A DNA stretch of 64,000 bases from Rhineura floridana (GCF_030035675.1 NC_084483.1:62001-126000); one strand, 5' to 3'. Numbered from the stretch's first letter, positions 44,520 through 55,965 are shown. Translations and numbers: made by a program. Notes: generated from the letters alone by a model not told the origin.

Positions 44520-45300
44520 TGGATTGATCATTTGAATGCTTATTGAGTTCAGTGGGACTTACTTCCCTGCAATCATGCTTAGGATAGGTGGAACTGACCA
44601 CAGAGGATGTGGCGGGGAAGAAGGGCAGAGGGGGAGGGGGAGGGGGAGGAGGGCAGGCAGGAGGGGGAGAGGAGGGGGGGAGGAGGGCAGGTTTTAACGT
44701 TTGCATGTTTATTTATTTATTTTATTTTATTTATTGAATTTCTTAGTTGCCTGTCTGGCTGGCTATCCAGCCACTCTGGGTGACGTACAAAATAAGCATA
44801 CAGATACAATAAACATTAAAAATCTGGACACAAGATAATAAAATCTAGCCCACCGCAAAAGCCTGCCTGAAGAGCCAGGTCTTCACGGCCCGGCAGAAAC
44901 TCAGTATAGAGAGGGCATGGCGGAGATCATTTGGAAGGGAGTTCCACAGGGTGGGGGCCACAATTGAAAAAGCTTATTGAATTCAGTGGGATTTACTCCT
45001 GTGCAATCATGCTTAGGATAGGTAAAACTGACTGGGGGAAGGGACGGAGGGCTGGAGTGGGCAGGGGAGAAGGAAGGAGGAGGAAGGGAGGAGGAAGGGG
45101 TAGGTGAGGGGAAGAAGGGGAAAGGCAGGTCTGATTATTTGCATGCTTTTGGGTTAAATGGAATTTACTCCTATGCAATCATGCTTAGGACACGTAAAAC
45201 TGACCTGGGGGAGGGGCAGGGAGGGGAAGAGGAGGACAGGAAGGGGGGAGGGAGAGAAAGTGGGGAGGAGATTGGGTGGGTGGGAACTGGGTAGAGGGGA
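44520..45300 (+). repeat. Three-unit tandem repeat with purine-rich tracts
   Basis: Each unit of about 170 bases has a GAATTC-family half (TGCATGCTTATTGAATTCAG, CAATCATGCTTAGGA, GTAAAACTGAC) followed by 70-110 bases of almost pure G/A on this strand. Units begin near 44530, 44970 and 45140. An L2 fragment (44706-44968) lies in the first junction. The purine tracts have partial mirror symmetry and could form triplex DNA (inference). Confidence 0.7.
44706..44968 (-). mobile_element. L2-like 3' fragment
   Basis: TTTATTTATT tail, GGCTGGCTATCCAGCCACTC, AGAGCCAGGTCTTCACGGCC and CCACAGGGTGGGGGCCACAA. It matches 59051-59175 plus 61185-61325 and stops at the same 5' point (CACAATTGAAAAA). Confidence 0.7.
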
Positions 45301-46017
45301 AGCCCCTTTCCTTTCCAAAAGGAAAACATTGTGAACAGTATCATTTTTTTTCAGGGTTTCCCCCACCTTTTTTTCCTGCAGCAGGCACATGTTGGCTCAC
45401 ACCCAAATTTAAAGCAAAGCTGTCACTGGCCACATACACACCAGACCTTTATTTCACTTTAGACAGTCATGCCCCCTCTAGGATGCACACCTTAACGTGG
45501 TGAGGGGGTTTGAGAGTGTTGAAGAAGCTGAGAGCAATGCCATCAGGAGTCTAGACCAAGAGGCTAGACTCCTAGCAGGGGCACCCATGGCGTAATGGTC
45601 AAAGCTGAGACACCAGACTAAGCGGCATCCAAACTCAGAGGAAGGCAATGGTAAACCACCTCTGAAAACCTCTTACCACAGAAACCCTATGAACAGAGAA
45701 TCAAAAATGCAACACGAGATAGTGCTGGAAGATGAGACCCCCTGAGCTACTGGGGAAGAACAAAGGACAAGTACGAGTAGCGCTGTGACTAATTACGCAG
45801 CTGGGTCAAAGCCAAAAGGAAGCCCAGAGGCTGATGTGCACAGATGTGAAAGGAGAGTCTGAAGTTGTACAATGCACACAATAGAAACATGGAATGTGAG
45901 AAGCGTGAACCAAGGAAAGTTAGAAATTATCAAGCAATAAACGTATCAACATTACAATACTTAGCATGAGTGGATTAAAATGGATGGGAATGGGACGTTT
46001 TCAATCAGGCAACTCCA

Positions 46018-46288
46018 AAATATTTTATTTATTTATTTATTTATTTAATTTGTATCCCTTCCTCTCAGCAGGAGCCCAGGGGGGCAAACAAAGCACTAAA
46101 ACACTTCAAAACATCATAAAAACAGATCTTAAAATACATTAAAATAAAACAGCATTAGAAACATTTTTTAAAAAAGGAAAAAACTTTTTAAAAGGGTTAA
46201 AAACATTATTAAAAAACATATTAAACAATTCTGACACAGACGCAGGCTGGGATAGGTCTTAAATTAAAAGGCTTGTTGAAAGAGGAAA
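46018..46288 (-). mobile_element. L2 3' fragment inside BovB
   Basis: A TTTATTTATTTATT tail, GTATCCCTTCCTCTCAGCAG, CCCAGGGGGGCAAAC and A-rich UTR, the same subfamily as 13100-13327 in reverse. BovB coding sequence resumes at TTTAGGCAGGAAACG. Confidence 0.75.
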
Positions 46289-47043
46289 TTTTAGGCAGGA
46301 AACGAGAAATAAGAAGAAATGGGGTTGCTTTAATAATGAGAAGTGATGTAGCAAAATCAATTAGGAGCTATCACGCAAGGTATAAGCGAGTGATATCAAT
46401 GAGATTAAACAGGAAACCTATTGACATAACCATCATCCAAGTCTACACTCCAATGGCAAACACAGAAGAAGAGGAATTGGAGAGATTTTATGGAGGCGTA
46501 CAGGAAGAAATTGATCACACACCAAAACACGATGTGCTGATAATCATGGGGGACTGGAATGCAAAAGTAGGGAACAGAGAAGAACTAGGAATTGTAGGAA
46601 AATGGGGCTTAGGAGATAGAAATGAAGCAGGAGAGAGACTTACTGAATTGTGTGAAGCCAATAATTTGTTTCTCACAAACACATTTTTTGAGCAACCAAA
46701 AAGACAACTGTTCACGTGGACATCACCAAACGGTCAATATAGGGATCAAATTGATTATATAATTGGAAACAGAAGATGAAGTTCCATACGTTCTGTGAAA
46801 GCAAGACCAGGAGCAGACTGTGGTACAGATCATGAACTGCTAATACTGAAAATCAGAGTAAAGCTAAAGAACAACAACAAAGCAATCATAATGCCAAAAT
46901 ACAATTTAAATAACATCTCAGAAGAATATAAAGAACGAATAAGGAACAGATTTGAGGCTTTAAACTTAGTTGACAGAGAACCAGAAGAACTATGGACTGA
47001 ACTCAGAGACATTATCAGAGAGAATGCAAACAGACAATACCTC
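46289..47043 (+). pseudogene. BovB ORF fragment: apurinic-like endonuclease
   Basis: The frame reads RRNGVALIMRSDVAKSI, PIDITIIQVYTPMANTEEEE, DVLIIMGDWNAKVGN, LGDRNEAGERLTELC, QLFTWTSPNGQYRDQIDYII and PGADCGTDHELLILKIRVK. These are the endonuclease blocks of BovB, including the GDWNAKVG and TWTSPNGQ-x-R-x-QIDYI sites. One in-frame TGA lies at 46777-46779, where the family has Trp, and a stop ends it at about 47044. In life it nicks target DNA for reverse transcription. The upstream part of the domain is separated by the L2 insertion. Confidence 0.85.
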
Positions 47044-47515
47044 TAGTTAAAAAGAGAGAAAGACCTCAATGGATGACTGAAGAAACTCTTAAAATGGTTA
47101 AAGAGAAAAGGAAAGCAAAAGCAAAAGGAGACAGAAACACAGTTAAATGCAACAATACAGCGACTAGTACGTAGGGACAAAGAGAACTATTACAATATTG
47201 TACAGAAATAGAAAAGGACAACAACAAGGGTAGAACAAGAGCCCTATTCCAAAAGATTAGAGAAATTAAAGGGAAATTTAAAGCAAGAATAGCCATGCTC
47301 AATTCACTAGAAAACACAATAATGCTGGGAAAAACAGAAGGGAGTAGAAAAAGAGGAAGACCAAACAAAGAGTTGGATTGATTCCGTAAAGGAAGCCACA
47401 GATCTGAATTTACAAGATCTGAACAGGGTGGTTTATAACAGATACTATTGGAGGTTGCTGATTCATAGGGTCGCCATACGTCATAATCGATTTGAAGGCA
47501 CATAACAACAACAAA

Positions 47516-47770
47516 GACAGTTATGGCTTCTCCCAAAGAATCCTGGGTAGTGTAGTTAGTGAAGGGTGCTGAGAATTGCTAGGGAATGCCCTCTTCCCCT
47601 CACAGAGCTTCAATCAGAGCGGTTGACTGTTAAACCACTCTGGCCACTGGAGTTCTGTCAGAGGAATATGAGTCTCCTCTCAGCACCCTTCACAAACTAC
47701 ACTTCCTAGGATTCTATGGGGGAAGCCATGACTGTCTCAAGTGAAATAAAGGCCTGGTGTGGGTGTGGCC
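47516..47770. mobile_element. Palindromic MITE, same family as the L1 target
   Basis: ATGGCTTCTCCCAAAGAATC at the left is mirrored by GATTCTATGGGGGAAGCCAT at the right; inside are CCCCTCACAGAGCTTCAATC and GAGTCTCCTCTCAGCACCC. It joins directly to the BovB tail on its left. Confidence 0.7.
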
Positions 47771-48329
47771 CCTTGATTAGCCAAGCTAAGCAGCTGTGAG
47801 TCTGGCTTTTAGAACATTGACAGTTGGTTCTTACAGAGCATGGGGCTTATCATTGCCTGTAATGCTAAATTTCTTAAATTAATTAGAAAGCAGTCAGGCT
47901 TTTTTAAAACTTTCAAATAGCAGAATATGAAGGTCACAATATGGGGCAAGGTTGGTAATGGGATTACAGGTACTCTGTGAACATGGCTGTTTATTAAATA
48001 ATTTAAACAAATTATGAGAACTCTGAGAGAAAAATGTCCAAAAGGGCTCTTTTTACACTTTGAACTGTCGATTCTCTCTGACTGGTTTGTGTATCACCAT
48101 GAAAATTTAGAAGGTTGTTAAGCAAGCGATTCTGAGTTCAGGACTATAAGTTTTGTTTTGAAATTAGTTTATGGGTAACATCAGATTGGCATGGGGATTA
48201 TTTTCGATTACACATTGCGGAATGCGAAAAATCTATGCTGGCTATAGTATATAGCTACTCTCATAGCCGTATAATAATACGCCAGCTAGTGACAGCTGTG
48301 AAAGAGGTGTGAAAAAATGCTACTGGAGG

Positions 48330-48392
48330 TCACTGATTCATATGGTCGCCATAAGTCGTAACCGACTTGAAGGCATATAACAACAACAACAT
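48330..48392 (+). mobile_element. BovB 3' end fragment
   Basis: ACTGATTCATATGGTCGCC, ATAAGTCGTAACCGACTTGA and ACAACAACAACA, the same tail as at 47450-47514. Confidence 0.7.
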
Positions 48393-48444
48393 AGTGGCAT
48401 CTTTTAGACTTCACCATGATATTTCTTCATCACTGCCTATAGAG

Positions 48445-48585
48445 CATGGGTTGCTAATCTGTGGCCCTTCAGATGTTGCTGAAGTATATCTAATTTCTGC
48501 CCATTAGTCATGCAGGTTGAAGCTGATGAAGTTGGAGTCCAACATCATTTGGATGGCTACAGGTTAGTCACCCTTGCTATAGAGC
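48445..48585. mobile_element. Palindromic hAT-type MITE, CCTGTGGCCCTCCAG family, copy 3
   Basis: TTGCTAATCTGTGGCCCTTC, AGATGTTGCTGAAG at the left and GTTGGAGTCCAACATCATT, GGATGGCTACAGGTTAG at the right. Confidence 0.6.
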
Positions 48586-49334
48586 TTGATATTGCTTTAT
48601 GATGTCCAAAGAGTTTTTCCCAGCAGCTCAAAAGAATAAAAAGAGTATTTCCTTTCTTCATACTTCCCACACATTAATGTTTTATTTATTTTAGAGGAAC
48701 AATGAACCCTTTTACCATGTTATGGTATCAATTGGTCATTCCTTAAGGGCCAGTCTTTATCTTCTTACTAGTATGAAATGCTGTAAAACCCTATCCTACA
48801 TAGATTTACTTGCACTTAATTAAATTCCACTTTTTTCAGTGGGATCTGCGTCCAAGTAAATGTGGATACAACTGCAGCCACACCTAACCCAAAAACATGG
48901 CTTTGTTATATGTGATACGAAATATAGCCTCACATCATATCCAACTATATGTTGCATTTATTTATCTCCAATCATTCCAATTTACTTAGCAATTAAAGAG
49001 GAACTGCTATTGTGAATGTCCATAGAAATTAAAAGTACTCCTCAGTAGTTGTCACCCACAGTGCTAGAAATGTTTCATTAGTTCAAGCCTACTGATAAGG
49101 CAATATCTATGACACGCCAATCCAATGGCTCTCAATAGGTGGCACAGGGTGTCAGTGAAAACAATCATATTTCATGGATACCAATGCACTTGGTGAAAAA
49201 GTGACCAAAAATCTTGGGAAGGTTAATATTCTGTGATGCAAACAGAATCTCATTTCCTACCCAACATCTCCCCTCACTTGACATTTCATTACTGTTCCAT
49301 TGTCAAGTGAATGGTACTGCTTCTGAAACAGTGG

Positions 49335-49730
49335 CAACAGTACACCTAAGAGCCCTGTTGAATCAGACCAAAGCATCCTGCTCTCACAGTGGCCAACCAA
49401 GTGCTTATGGGAAGCCCACAAGCAGGATCTGAAAGCAACAGTATTCTCCCAACTTGTATTCACCAGCAGCTGGTATTGAGGCAATATGCCTCTGCCAACT
49501 GAGGTGGTACACAGCCATTATTCCTAGTAGCCATTAACCGCCTTATCTCCTGTAAATTTGTGTAATCCTCTTTTAAACTCATTGAAGTTGGTGGACATCA
49601 CTACATCTTATAATAGCGAATTCCATATATGTTGTGTGGAGAACTTTTGCTCTGAATTTCCTAACAGTCGGCTTCATTGGGTGACCCCAGGTCTAGTGTT
49701 TTGAGAGAGGAACAACCATGATAGTTTACT
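49335..49730 (-). mobile_element. CR1 LINE 3' fragment
   Basis: On the minus strand the ORF2 C-terminus is readable in pieces (DLGSPNEADC, IYGIRY, LKEDYTNLQEIRRLMATRN), followed by the 3' UTR (CCCATAAGCACTTGGTTGGC, GTGAGAGCAGGATGC). This is the typical CR1 end. 5' truncated and old. Confidence 0.75.
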
Positions 49731-50980
49731 GGAAAAGCAGTCCTGGTACTTGAAATATGTACCACACAGCAGCTCAAGTCAAGGTTTGTCTGTTGTAGTA
49801 AAATGTCAAAATTTTCTTTGCTGTGTCAGCTTGAAGACTAGCTGGTTTATAAAATAATTCATTAAGTCGCAACATATAGCATGAACATCAGAAACGCTTC
49901 ATAACCAGAAGAAAAGATGAGCAATGGAATAAGTTGTTTTTATTATCATTAGGAATTATCTGTCAAGTAAGGTTTCAGCCCAGTGCCATGATTCTGTGTA
50001 ATGCAATACTTGGACACTCCTTACTATGAATGATAACACAAAATGAAATATATCTGATAGAAAGCATCAGCCAAAAATAGTAGACAGCTGACCGCTCAGC
50101 AGAGCCCATGAAGTGAGTCCAGCTTCCCAACTCTGCTGTACTCAAGTGGGGTGGCTGTTGGTAGAGGACAGTTGATAGGAAAGAGCCAAAGGAAGCTGGT
50201 CTTACTGAGCAGTTGGTGACAGATGGGCTTTGTACTACCATCATAAAGAAAATCTACCAACATAAAGTTATCAGACATTTTGTGTGTGGGGGGGGTAGTA
50301 ACTATGCTCATCTGTGGTCTTAACAGCATCTTGAGTACAGCAACAATAAAAAGATACTCCAAACTGTACAGCAGAAAAGAGAGAACTGACACAGAAATTC
50401 AACAGATGAATCTTTTACTATCATTTTCCTCCATAACTGGCAAAGCTGTACTAATAAACCTTTCCAAGGTAAGATCAGAAACATGATCGCATTCGTACTG
50501 ATTGTAAATAAAAGAAACCTCACCCTCATATTCTAGTCTCATATAATAGCATTCCAATGTAACTACCACACTTCATGAGCAGTCACCAAGTATTAATAAT
50601 CTTAATATTGTGTTTTTACAGCCATGGTAGCTTACAGGCTCTATGCCTGGTTTAGTATGTTGTTCTGAGAAACATCCCTATTCTCCACGGGTATTTAATT
50701 ACACATTAAAGTACCAGAAATGTGTTTACACCTGCACCTATACTCTAGGGGCAAGTCGTTTGCCCCAGGAGTGGTTTAAGGCAATTTAGGAGAAATACTA
50801 CCTTTTCAAAACTGCTGTAGTTAAAACAATGGCTATCTACTGTTAACGTGATTTGAATGCTGTGGTTTCTTAAAACGAGCACCTATGGCCTTGTCGTGTG
50901 TCTGTCTTCATGTTTTTAAAACCACTATGTAAGGATTTGCTTCACGTGAAACAAAGAAAAGCTGAGCCTTTAAATAAACT
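49731..50980. other. Unassigned region upstream of the CpG island
   Basis: No recognised repeat over most of this stretch, unusually clean for the window, as expected next to a promoter. No exon is evident; the minus-strand frames at 49975-50529 have no known domain. Confidence 0.4.
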
Positions 50981-50984
50981 GAGT

Positions 50985-51608
50985 GCAGGTAGAGTTTTCC
51001 TTCCTTCATCCTATACCGCAGTCAACCGCAGCCATCCTTCCGAAATTCGCGAGCGGCAAGCGCAGCCTCCTCCATTTTATAAATGCTCTTATCCCTCCGC
51101 TGCCGTCGTCTCTTTTCTCTCTATCCTCCCGGCCCCGCCGACGTCACACGCACGGTCCCTTTTTCGCTCCCTCGGCGTATGCAAATACGGCCCCTGGTTG
51201 GAGCGAGCGGTGAAGGAGGTGTTGCCCGGATGTTGGAAGTACCTCCTCTCTGCCGCCGATCGTTCGTTCGTGCTTCTCCCCCCCCTCCTCCTCCTCCTCC
51301 TCCTCCTGCCCCCTCCTCTTTCGCGAGGCTGCGGGTCAGCGCGAGCCACTGCAGTGGAACCGTCGGCAACCGTCGCGAGCTGTTCCGAGCCCCGCAGTAA
51401 ATAACAGCCGAGCGTGGCTGCGCCGAGACAGCGCTTCGAAGGACCAAGCAAGCAAGGAGGGAAGCGGACGAGCAGCGGGGAGGCGCGCGCGCTGCGGAGG
51501 CGGCGGCGGCGGGAGGAGGAGGAGGAGAAGAAGAAGAAGAAGAAGAACGGGAGGCGGAGGCGGTGGATCCAGCTGCGGGCAGGCACTCGACACCCACCCG
51601 CCACCATG
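50985..51608 (+). promoter_or_regulatory. CpG-island promoter with candidate first exon
   Basis: This is the only block dense in CG dinucleotides. It has a TATA-like TTATAAATG at 51076, a CRE-like GACGTCAC at 51140, many CCTCC/CTCCTC runs, AAATAACAGCC near 51400, and a GA-rich stretch (51510-51550). It ends in CCGCCACCATGG, a very strong Kozak start, and the ATG (51606-51608) is followed at once by GTGAGG, a good splice donor. So exon 1 would encode only the first Met. Calmodulin genes and PPP3R1 are known to have ATG-only first coding exons; I cannot identify the gene, and neither downstream exon is in the window. The alternative reading through GTGAGG gives only 23 residues to a stop. Confidence 0.65.
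51606..51608 (+). CDS. Candidate ATG-only first coding exon
   Basis: The start codon lies in GCCACCATGG context at the end of a CpG-island exon and is directly followed by GTGAGG. If spliced, translation continues in a later exon in phase 0. The next possible phase-0 exon I see is at 53946-53987, but it may not be real; otherwise the next exon is beyond 64000. Confidence 0.45.
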
Positions 51609-52590
51609 GTGAGGAACTGCTGTCCCCCCTGCCTTATCACCTGCAGGCCCCGACGGACCGCTTTAGACCCATTTTAGTGACAGCGGAAGGGTGCGAAGAC
51701 GAGCTCTTTCTCTTCTCCCGCCCCGAGAGGAAGGAAATTAAGGTCCTTTTTGTTGGCTTTTAAAACGCCTGCAGAAATTGCAGGCGTAATTCTTGCCTGC
51801 CAGCCAGCCAGCCAGCCAGCCAGGCCTTCATAGAGCGCGGAGACTCTCCGCATAAGGCTCCCCCCTCCCAGCAGCCCCTTTCCCCACAGGCTTAGTGACG
51901 TCCTTTTCACAGGGGCTCGAGCGCTCCCCCCCCCCCGGTAATAGGACCGCGTGTATTTTCTCTAGCAGTGGCTTCCCAGCTTTTCCGGTGGTTGCCTTAA
52001 CCCCGCGGTGACCTCTTCCCTGCAGTGCCCCACCCCTGGCAATGAATCGTCGTCTCAGTATTCCCTTTCCACGCCTTAGTTTGCTTCCTCCCCCACCTAC
52101 ATTCTTGAAAGTACCCCTCTTTCTATTCTGAACTCCTCCTCATCTCCATATGAAGAAAAATCCTGCAAATTCTCTTCCTCCCACGCAGCTGCACTTGCGT
52201 ATTCACAATGCTTCCTACAGCACCCCCTGCAACCTTTTCTACCTTGTATAGTTCCCTGTCTCCTACTATGAGCTCTTTCTTCCCCCTCTCTCTTTCAACC
52301 TCCCCTCAGTTATTCTCACACAGAGATATACAATCTGGTATGTCGCATAACAAGATCACATCTCTGTGCCAACTAATCTGGAATAACTGCCACGCTTATG
52401 TGTGCCTGATGAAAACAGATGACATAACACTGCATTTTACCCATAAACATGCTTTGAAGCAGCTGGAAAAATTTGCTTTGTGTGTGTGTGCACATATGTC
52501 TTTTTAATCACTTTTCTTTTTTCACTTTTCTTTTTAATGACTTTTTAATCACTTGTCTTTTTAATGAGTGGTCCTAAAGAGGGTAGTTAA
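51609..52590. other. Start of candidate intron 1
   Basis: GC-rich at first, with CCAG repeats (about 51800-51822) and a C run (51930). No exon or repeat recognised. Confidence 0.35.
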
Positions 52591-52720
52591 CGGGTAATGA
52601 ATTTCAGAGGGGTAGTCATATTAGTCTATTGCAATAAAAGTGAGCCTTGCAGCATCTTTAAACATTTATTATGGCATAAGCTTTCATGGACTAGAGTCCG
52701 GTTCATCAGATGGTTATTAT
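52590..52720 (-). mobile_element. Old DNA-element or LINE fragment
   Basis: GAGGGGTAGTCATATTAGTC, TTATTATGGCATAAGCTTTC and GACTAGAGTCCGGTTCATC are a common amniote repeat end; the family name is not certain to me. Confidence 0.4.
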
Positions 52721-52734
52721 GACTTTAGTCCTGT

Positions 52735-52830
52735 GAACATTTAGCTGGAGATAAGTCCCACTGAACACAGTGAGGCTTACTTCCTAATAATCATGCATCA
52801 TAAGACTGCTCTGTAAATTTGTATTGTAAT
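52735..52830. repeat. GAATTC-type palindromic repeat, decayed
   Basis: ATAAGTCCCACTGAACACAG and GAGGCTTACTTCCTAATAATC fit the family core. Further decayed copies lie at about 54330-54450. Confidence 0.45.
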
Positions 52831-53673
52831 CTTAACTATGCATGTATAAAGCCTGATACTAAGCATGTTTACATGAAGTAAGTATCATTGTGTTTGATGG
52901 AACTTAAACCCAGATAAATATGTCTAGGATCTTGCATAGGATCCTGCCTTTCTCAGTAACTATCTTAACTATTTTACCCTGTAGGACTCAAGACTTCACA
53001 ATATCCCTATAGCCATCAGTTTTCATTCCATTAGTCTGCCTATACTTACCCAAAGTGAAAACTGGAAGGCCATTCTAATTTCATCTAAAACCTTAGATCC
53101 TCTCCAGAAAAACTACTCAGCTGTCCTATTCAGTTCTCTTTTCAACATAACTTGGACAGTAATATTGTATTACTTTTCTTACCTTGTTTAAGCTACTCCT
53201 TCCCTTCAATAACCTAATGAGAATTGCCCTACACCAACACAAAACTTCCCTGCTCACTGACCTTTCTTTAATAGTCTCTAAACTATACAAAGAAACCTTC
53301 CCTTTCCTCTTTACTAATCTTGTGGTAGATGCTAATTATCAGCCATGGTCTCACCTTTAAATACATTATCCATCCTTTCCCAAAGGAATGTGTAGTCTAC
53401 TTCTTTCCCCTCCCACTCCTTCACACTTGCTCTTTCCAAAAGCAGTCTCTTAAGTGAGATATACATTTGTTCATTGGTCTTATGCATCACCCTCCTCTGT
53501 ACATAAAGGCAACATATGCTTGTTTGTAGTGTGCTGGTTTTGCAGGCTTGCAAGGTTCTGGTTTTTTTCCTGTGGTGCAGCAGCGCTTGATCTTCATATT
53601 TGAACTGAAATGCTTCAGTGCACAGAGACATTTGCATGAGACATGCCTAATGTTGTGTGTTTTAAATTAAGTA

Positions 53674-53799
53674 GCAGTAAACTCCAAATACAGGTTTTGG
53701 GAAATCCACGATTGATCATATTTCAGGGGATAACAAAGATGAAGTAGAAAGGAGCTGCCTACCTAAAAATCATGGCGATTAAAATTTGCTGTTTACTGC
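53674..53799. mobile_element. Small TA-flanked MITE
   Basis: GCAGTAAACTCCAAAT and GTTTACTGC ends with TA on both sides (53672-53673, 53800-53801), length about 126 bases. Confidence 0.45.
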
Positions 53800-53945
53800 T
53801 ATAACATTAATCCAATAATACTACTGTAGTATTTTATGTCAACGCTAGGGGTGTCTCCTGATTGCTGCTAGTGCCAAAAATCAACGCCCTTTTCTACAAA
53901 CATTTGTTAACTTGCAATTATCTATTGCCTTTTCTTTTGTAACAG

Positions 53946-53987
53946 AACACGAGTTTCGGGAGACGGAGGGGAAAGGAAGTAGAAAAG
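53946..53987 (+). CDS. Candidate 42-base micro-exon
   Basis: A pyrimidine tract and acceptor (CCTTTTCTTTTGTAACAG) precede 42 bases free of stops, then a donor (AAAAG|GTGTAT). In phase 0 it reads NTSFGRRRGKEVEK. If joined to the ATG at 51606 the protein would begin M-NTSFGRRRGKEVEK. I do not recognise this N-terminus; a chance pairing of splice signals is quite possible. Confidence 0.25.
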
Positions 53988-55554
53988 GTGTATACGATAG
54001 GTTTTCTTGTCCTGGCCCCGTTTAAAGTCTTCCTCATTTGTATCTCATGTGTACTATATCTTTGAGGCTGAAATGGTAATATAATGCATATTAAAAATGT
54101 GTGTCACAGAAACTGGCTGTTTTAAGGCTAACTTTTGAAAAGTGATTTTAAATACAAAACATTATTTGAGCATAATTGAAAATAATTGTAAGCAACACTA
54201 ACAAAGTACAGCAGTATGCACTGTTTTATTATTTAAAACAAAACTAAGGCTTCAATCCTGATTATGCATGCTTGAAAGTGATTGCAATCAGAGATTCCAA
54301 CTAAGTGGTACTCATAGTAGACTCACTGAAATCAAGTTACTTCAGTAGGTCTACTCTGTGATTTCAGTGGGTCTGTTCTGAGTATGACTAACTCTGGATA
54401 TCTGAATTAAATGTACTCAGATTTATTTATAAGTAAACCTGGTTAGGATAGGTTGCCTTTTAAAACCAAGCCTTGAAGTGAGCCTGCAGTGTAAGAATAG
54501 CATTTCATGTTCAAGTAAACTTAACAGTAGTTTACAATTATTTTAATAGTATTTTGGTTTGTAAAGTTCGCTTTTGTAAAATCTTTATTATCTCTTTGTT
54601 ATAAGATTCTGACATACTAATGAAAACAACTATTCTGTTTTAGCTGTATTTCATTGATTTTGATTTTAATTCAATTGGTGATAAATCTGCGTAAGTGTTG
54701 AATCAATGAAGCCTTTAGTTTCCATGGGGTCCACCAGAATAATTCCACTTCTAAATCCTGATAGTTGCCTATCTATTCGATTCTTCAGACATGTAGGCCT
54801 TAATCCAGGGGTTAACCATGTCCAGGGGTTGTTCATGACTTTTCTATTGAAACAGCAGACCTTTTTGCCCATTCGCAAACTTCTTTCAGTTTATGAAATA
54901 AATTCAGTTTCTGAATTTCTTTAATAAATACTAACCACCCTTGGTGATGCAGAGTTGGCATTGTGGTTCCTTTGATTGTCAGAACTATTGCTATTATTCA
55001 TGAGTGAATGGAGGCCTGGGAAAAAGGGATTCCATGGTATCATTGGACAAGTGCTGCACTAATACAAAAAGTATATTTTTGTAGGCTTGTTTTGTACACT
55101 TGCTAATTTTGGGCCTCTAGGCCTCATTTAGGGCCTTTCTAGCAAACAATTTTTATTTGTGTGGAGAAAACATGTGCATTTATTATGTAATCTCCTCTCA
55201 AAAGTTGTTTCTGTTGCTAGGATACATATGTTCCCATCATTCAAGCTGCAATATTTTTTTATGTGGCCAAACTTTCTTCTTTTACTGCATAACAGTCGTG
55301 GCTATTGCCTTGTGGGGCTGGAGTATTGTCTTCTGGATCTTTGTTGTGATGTTACTAGAAATGAGGGACAAAATCTTCCCTTATGCCAGTGATAGGTAGT
55401 TTGTTTGTTTTTTAGGGGAAAGCTGTTATCTGAATTAAGTTAGTTTTGAATGATTAGTGTAGAAAGATTTGACAGCTGTGTGTATGCATTGAAATCCATA
55501 CTAGTTTATGGATTAGCTTTCATTTATACATTATTGTCTAAGAAAAGTTTGCAT

Positions 55555-55965
55555 TTAGATATTAAGGTTCTTGTGATAATTTTCAAGGCCCTTCACTTTC
55601 GGTCCAGGATATTTTAAGTATTGCCTCATCCCTTATATCTTGACCTGATCATTGAGATCTTTGGGAAATCCCTGATGGTCCCCCATGGTTCAGATGCATG
55701 GCTTGTGACTGTGCATTCAGTGTTGTGTGCCCAAGCCTGTCGAACTGCCTCCCAATTTAAATTAGACAGGCATTCTCCTTGCTGAACTTCAGGCACATGA
55801 CAAAGACTTTTATTTCAGTAGGCCTTTTAAGGTAGTGTTTGAGTTTATGATAATTGTTTTATTATTTTCTGTATGGTTTATTTTTATAAACCTGTTGGAA
55901 ATACTAATGATTAAGCTGTATATAAATGTCTTAAATAAGGTTCATTTATGTTTAGTCAAGGTATG
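55555..55965 (+). mobile_element. Old L2-like LINE 3' fragment
   Basis: KVLVIIFKALHF and EIFGK, then QACRTASQFKLDRHSPC-like residues in pieces, followed by AAGCTGTATATAAATG. A divergent L2-type C-terminus. Confidence 0.5.

Larger units (their letters stand above)
45476..47514 (+). mobile_element. RTE-BovB LINE, internally deleted
   Basis: The 5' UTR starts near 45476 (GATGCACACCTTAACGTGG, GTGAGGGGGTTTGAG; later AGGAAGGCAATGGTAAACC), and the endonuclease part of the ORF is readable (46289-47043). The reverse transcriptase is missing. The end of the ORF (KRGRPNKELD) and the 3' end (GGGTCGCCATACGTCATAAT, then ACAACAACAA) follow directly. An L2 fragment (46018-46288) interrupts it. BovB is known for horizontal transfer in squamates and is the probable partner of the SINE at 22529. 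Confidence 0.88.

Noticed and set aside
51089-51640. Long minus- and plus-strand frames with poly-Pro, poly-Ser and poly-Arg runs in the CpG island
   Set aside because: They arise from CTC, CGG and GAA simple repeats in a GC-rich leader; no domain and overlapping in many frames.
55157-55399. Possible membrane protein frame with Cys- and Phe-rich segments
   Set aside because: T-rich intronic DNA gives hydrophobic frames by chance; no splice sites or known family.
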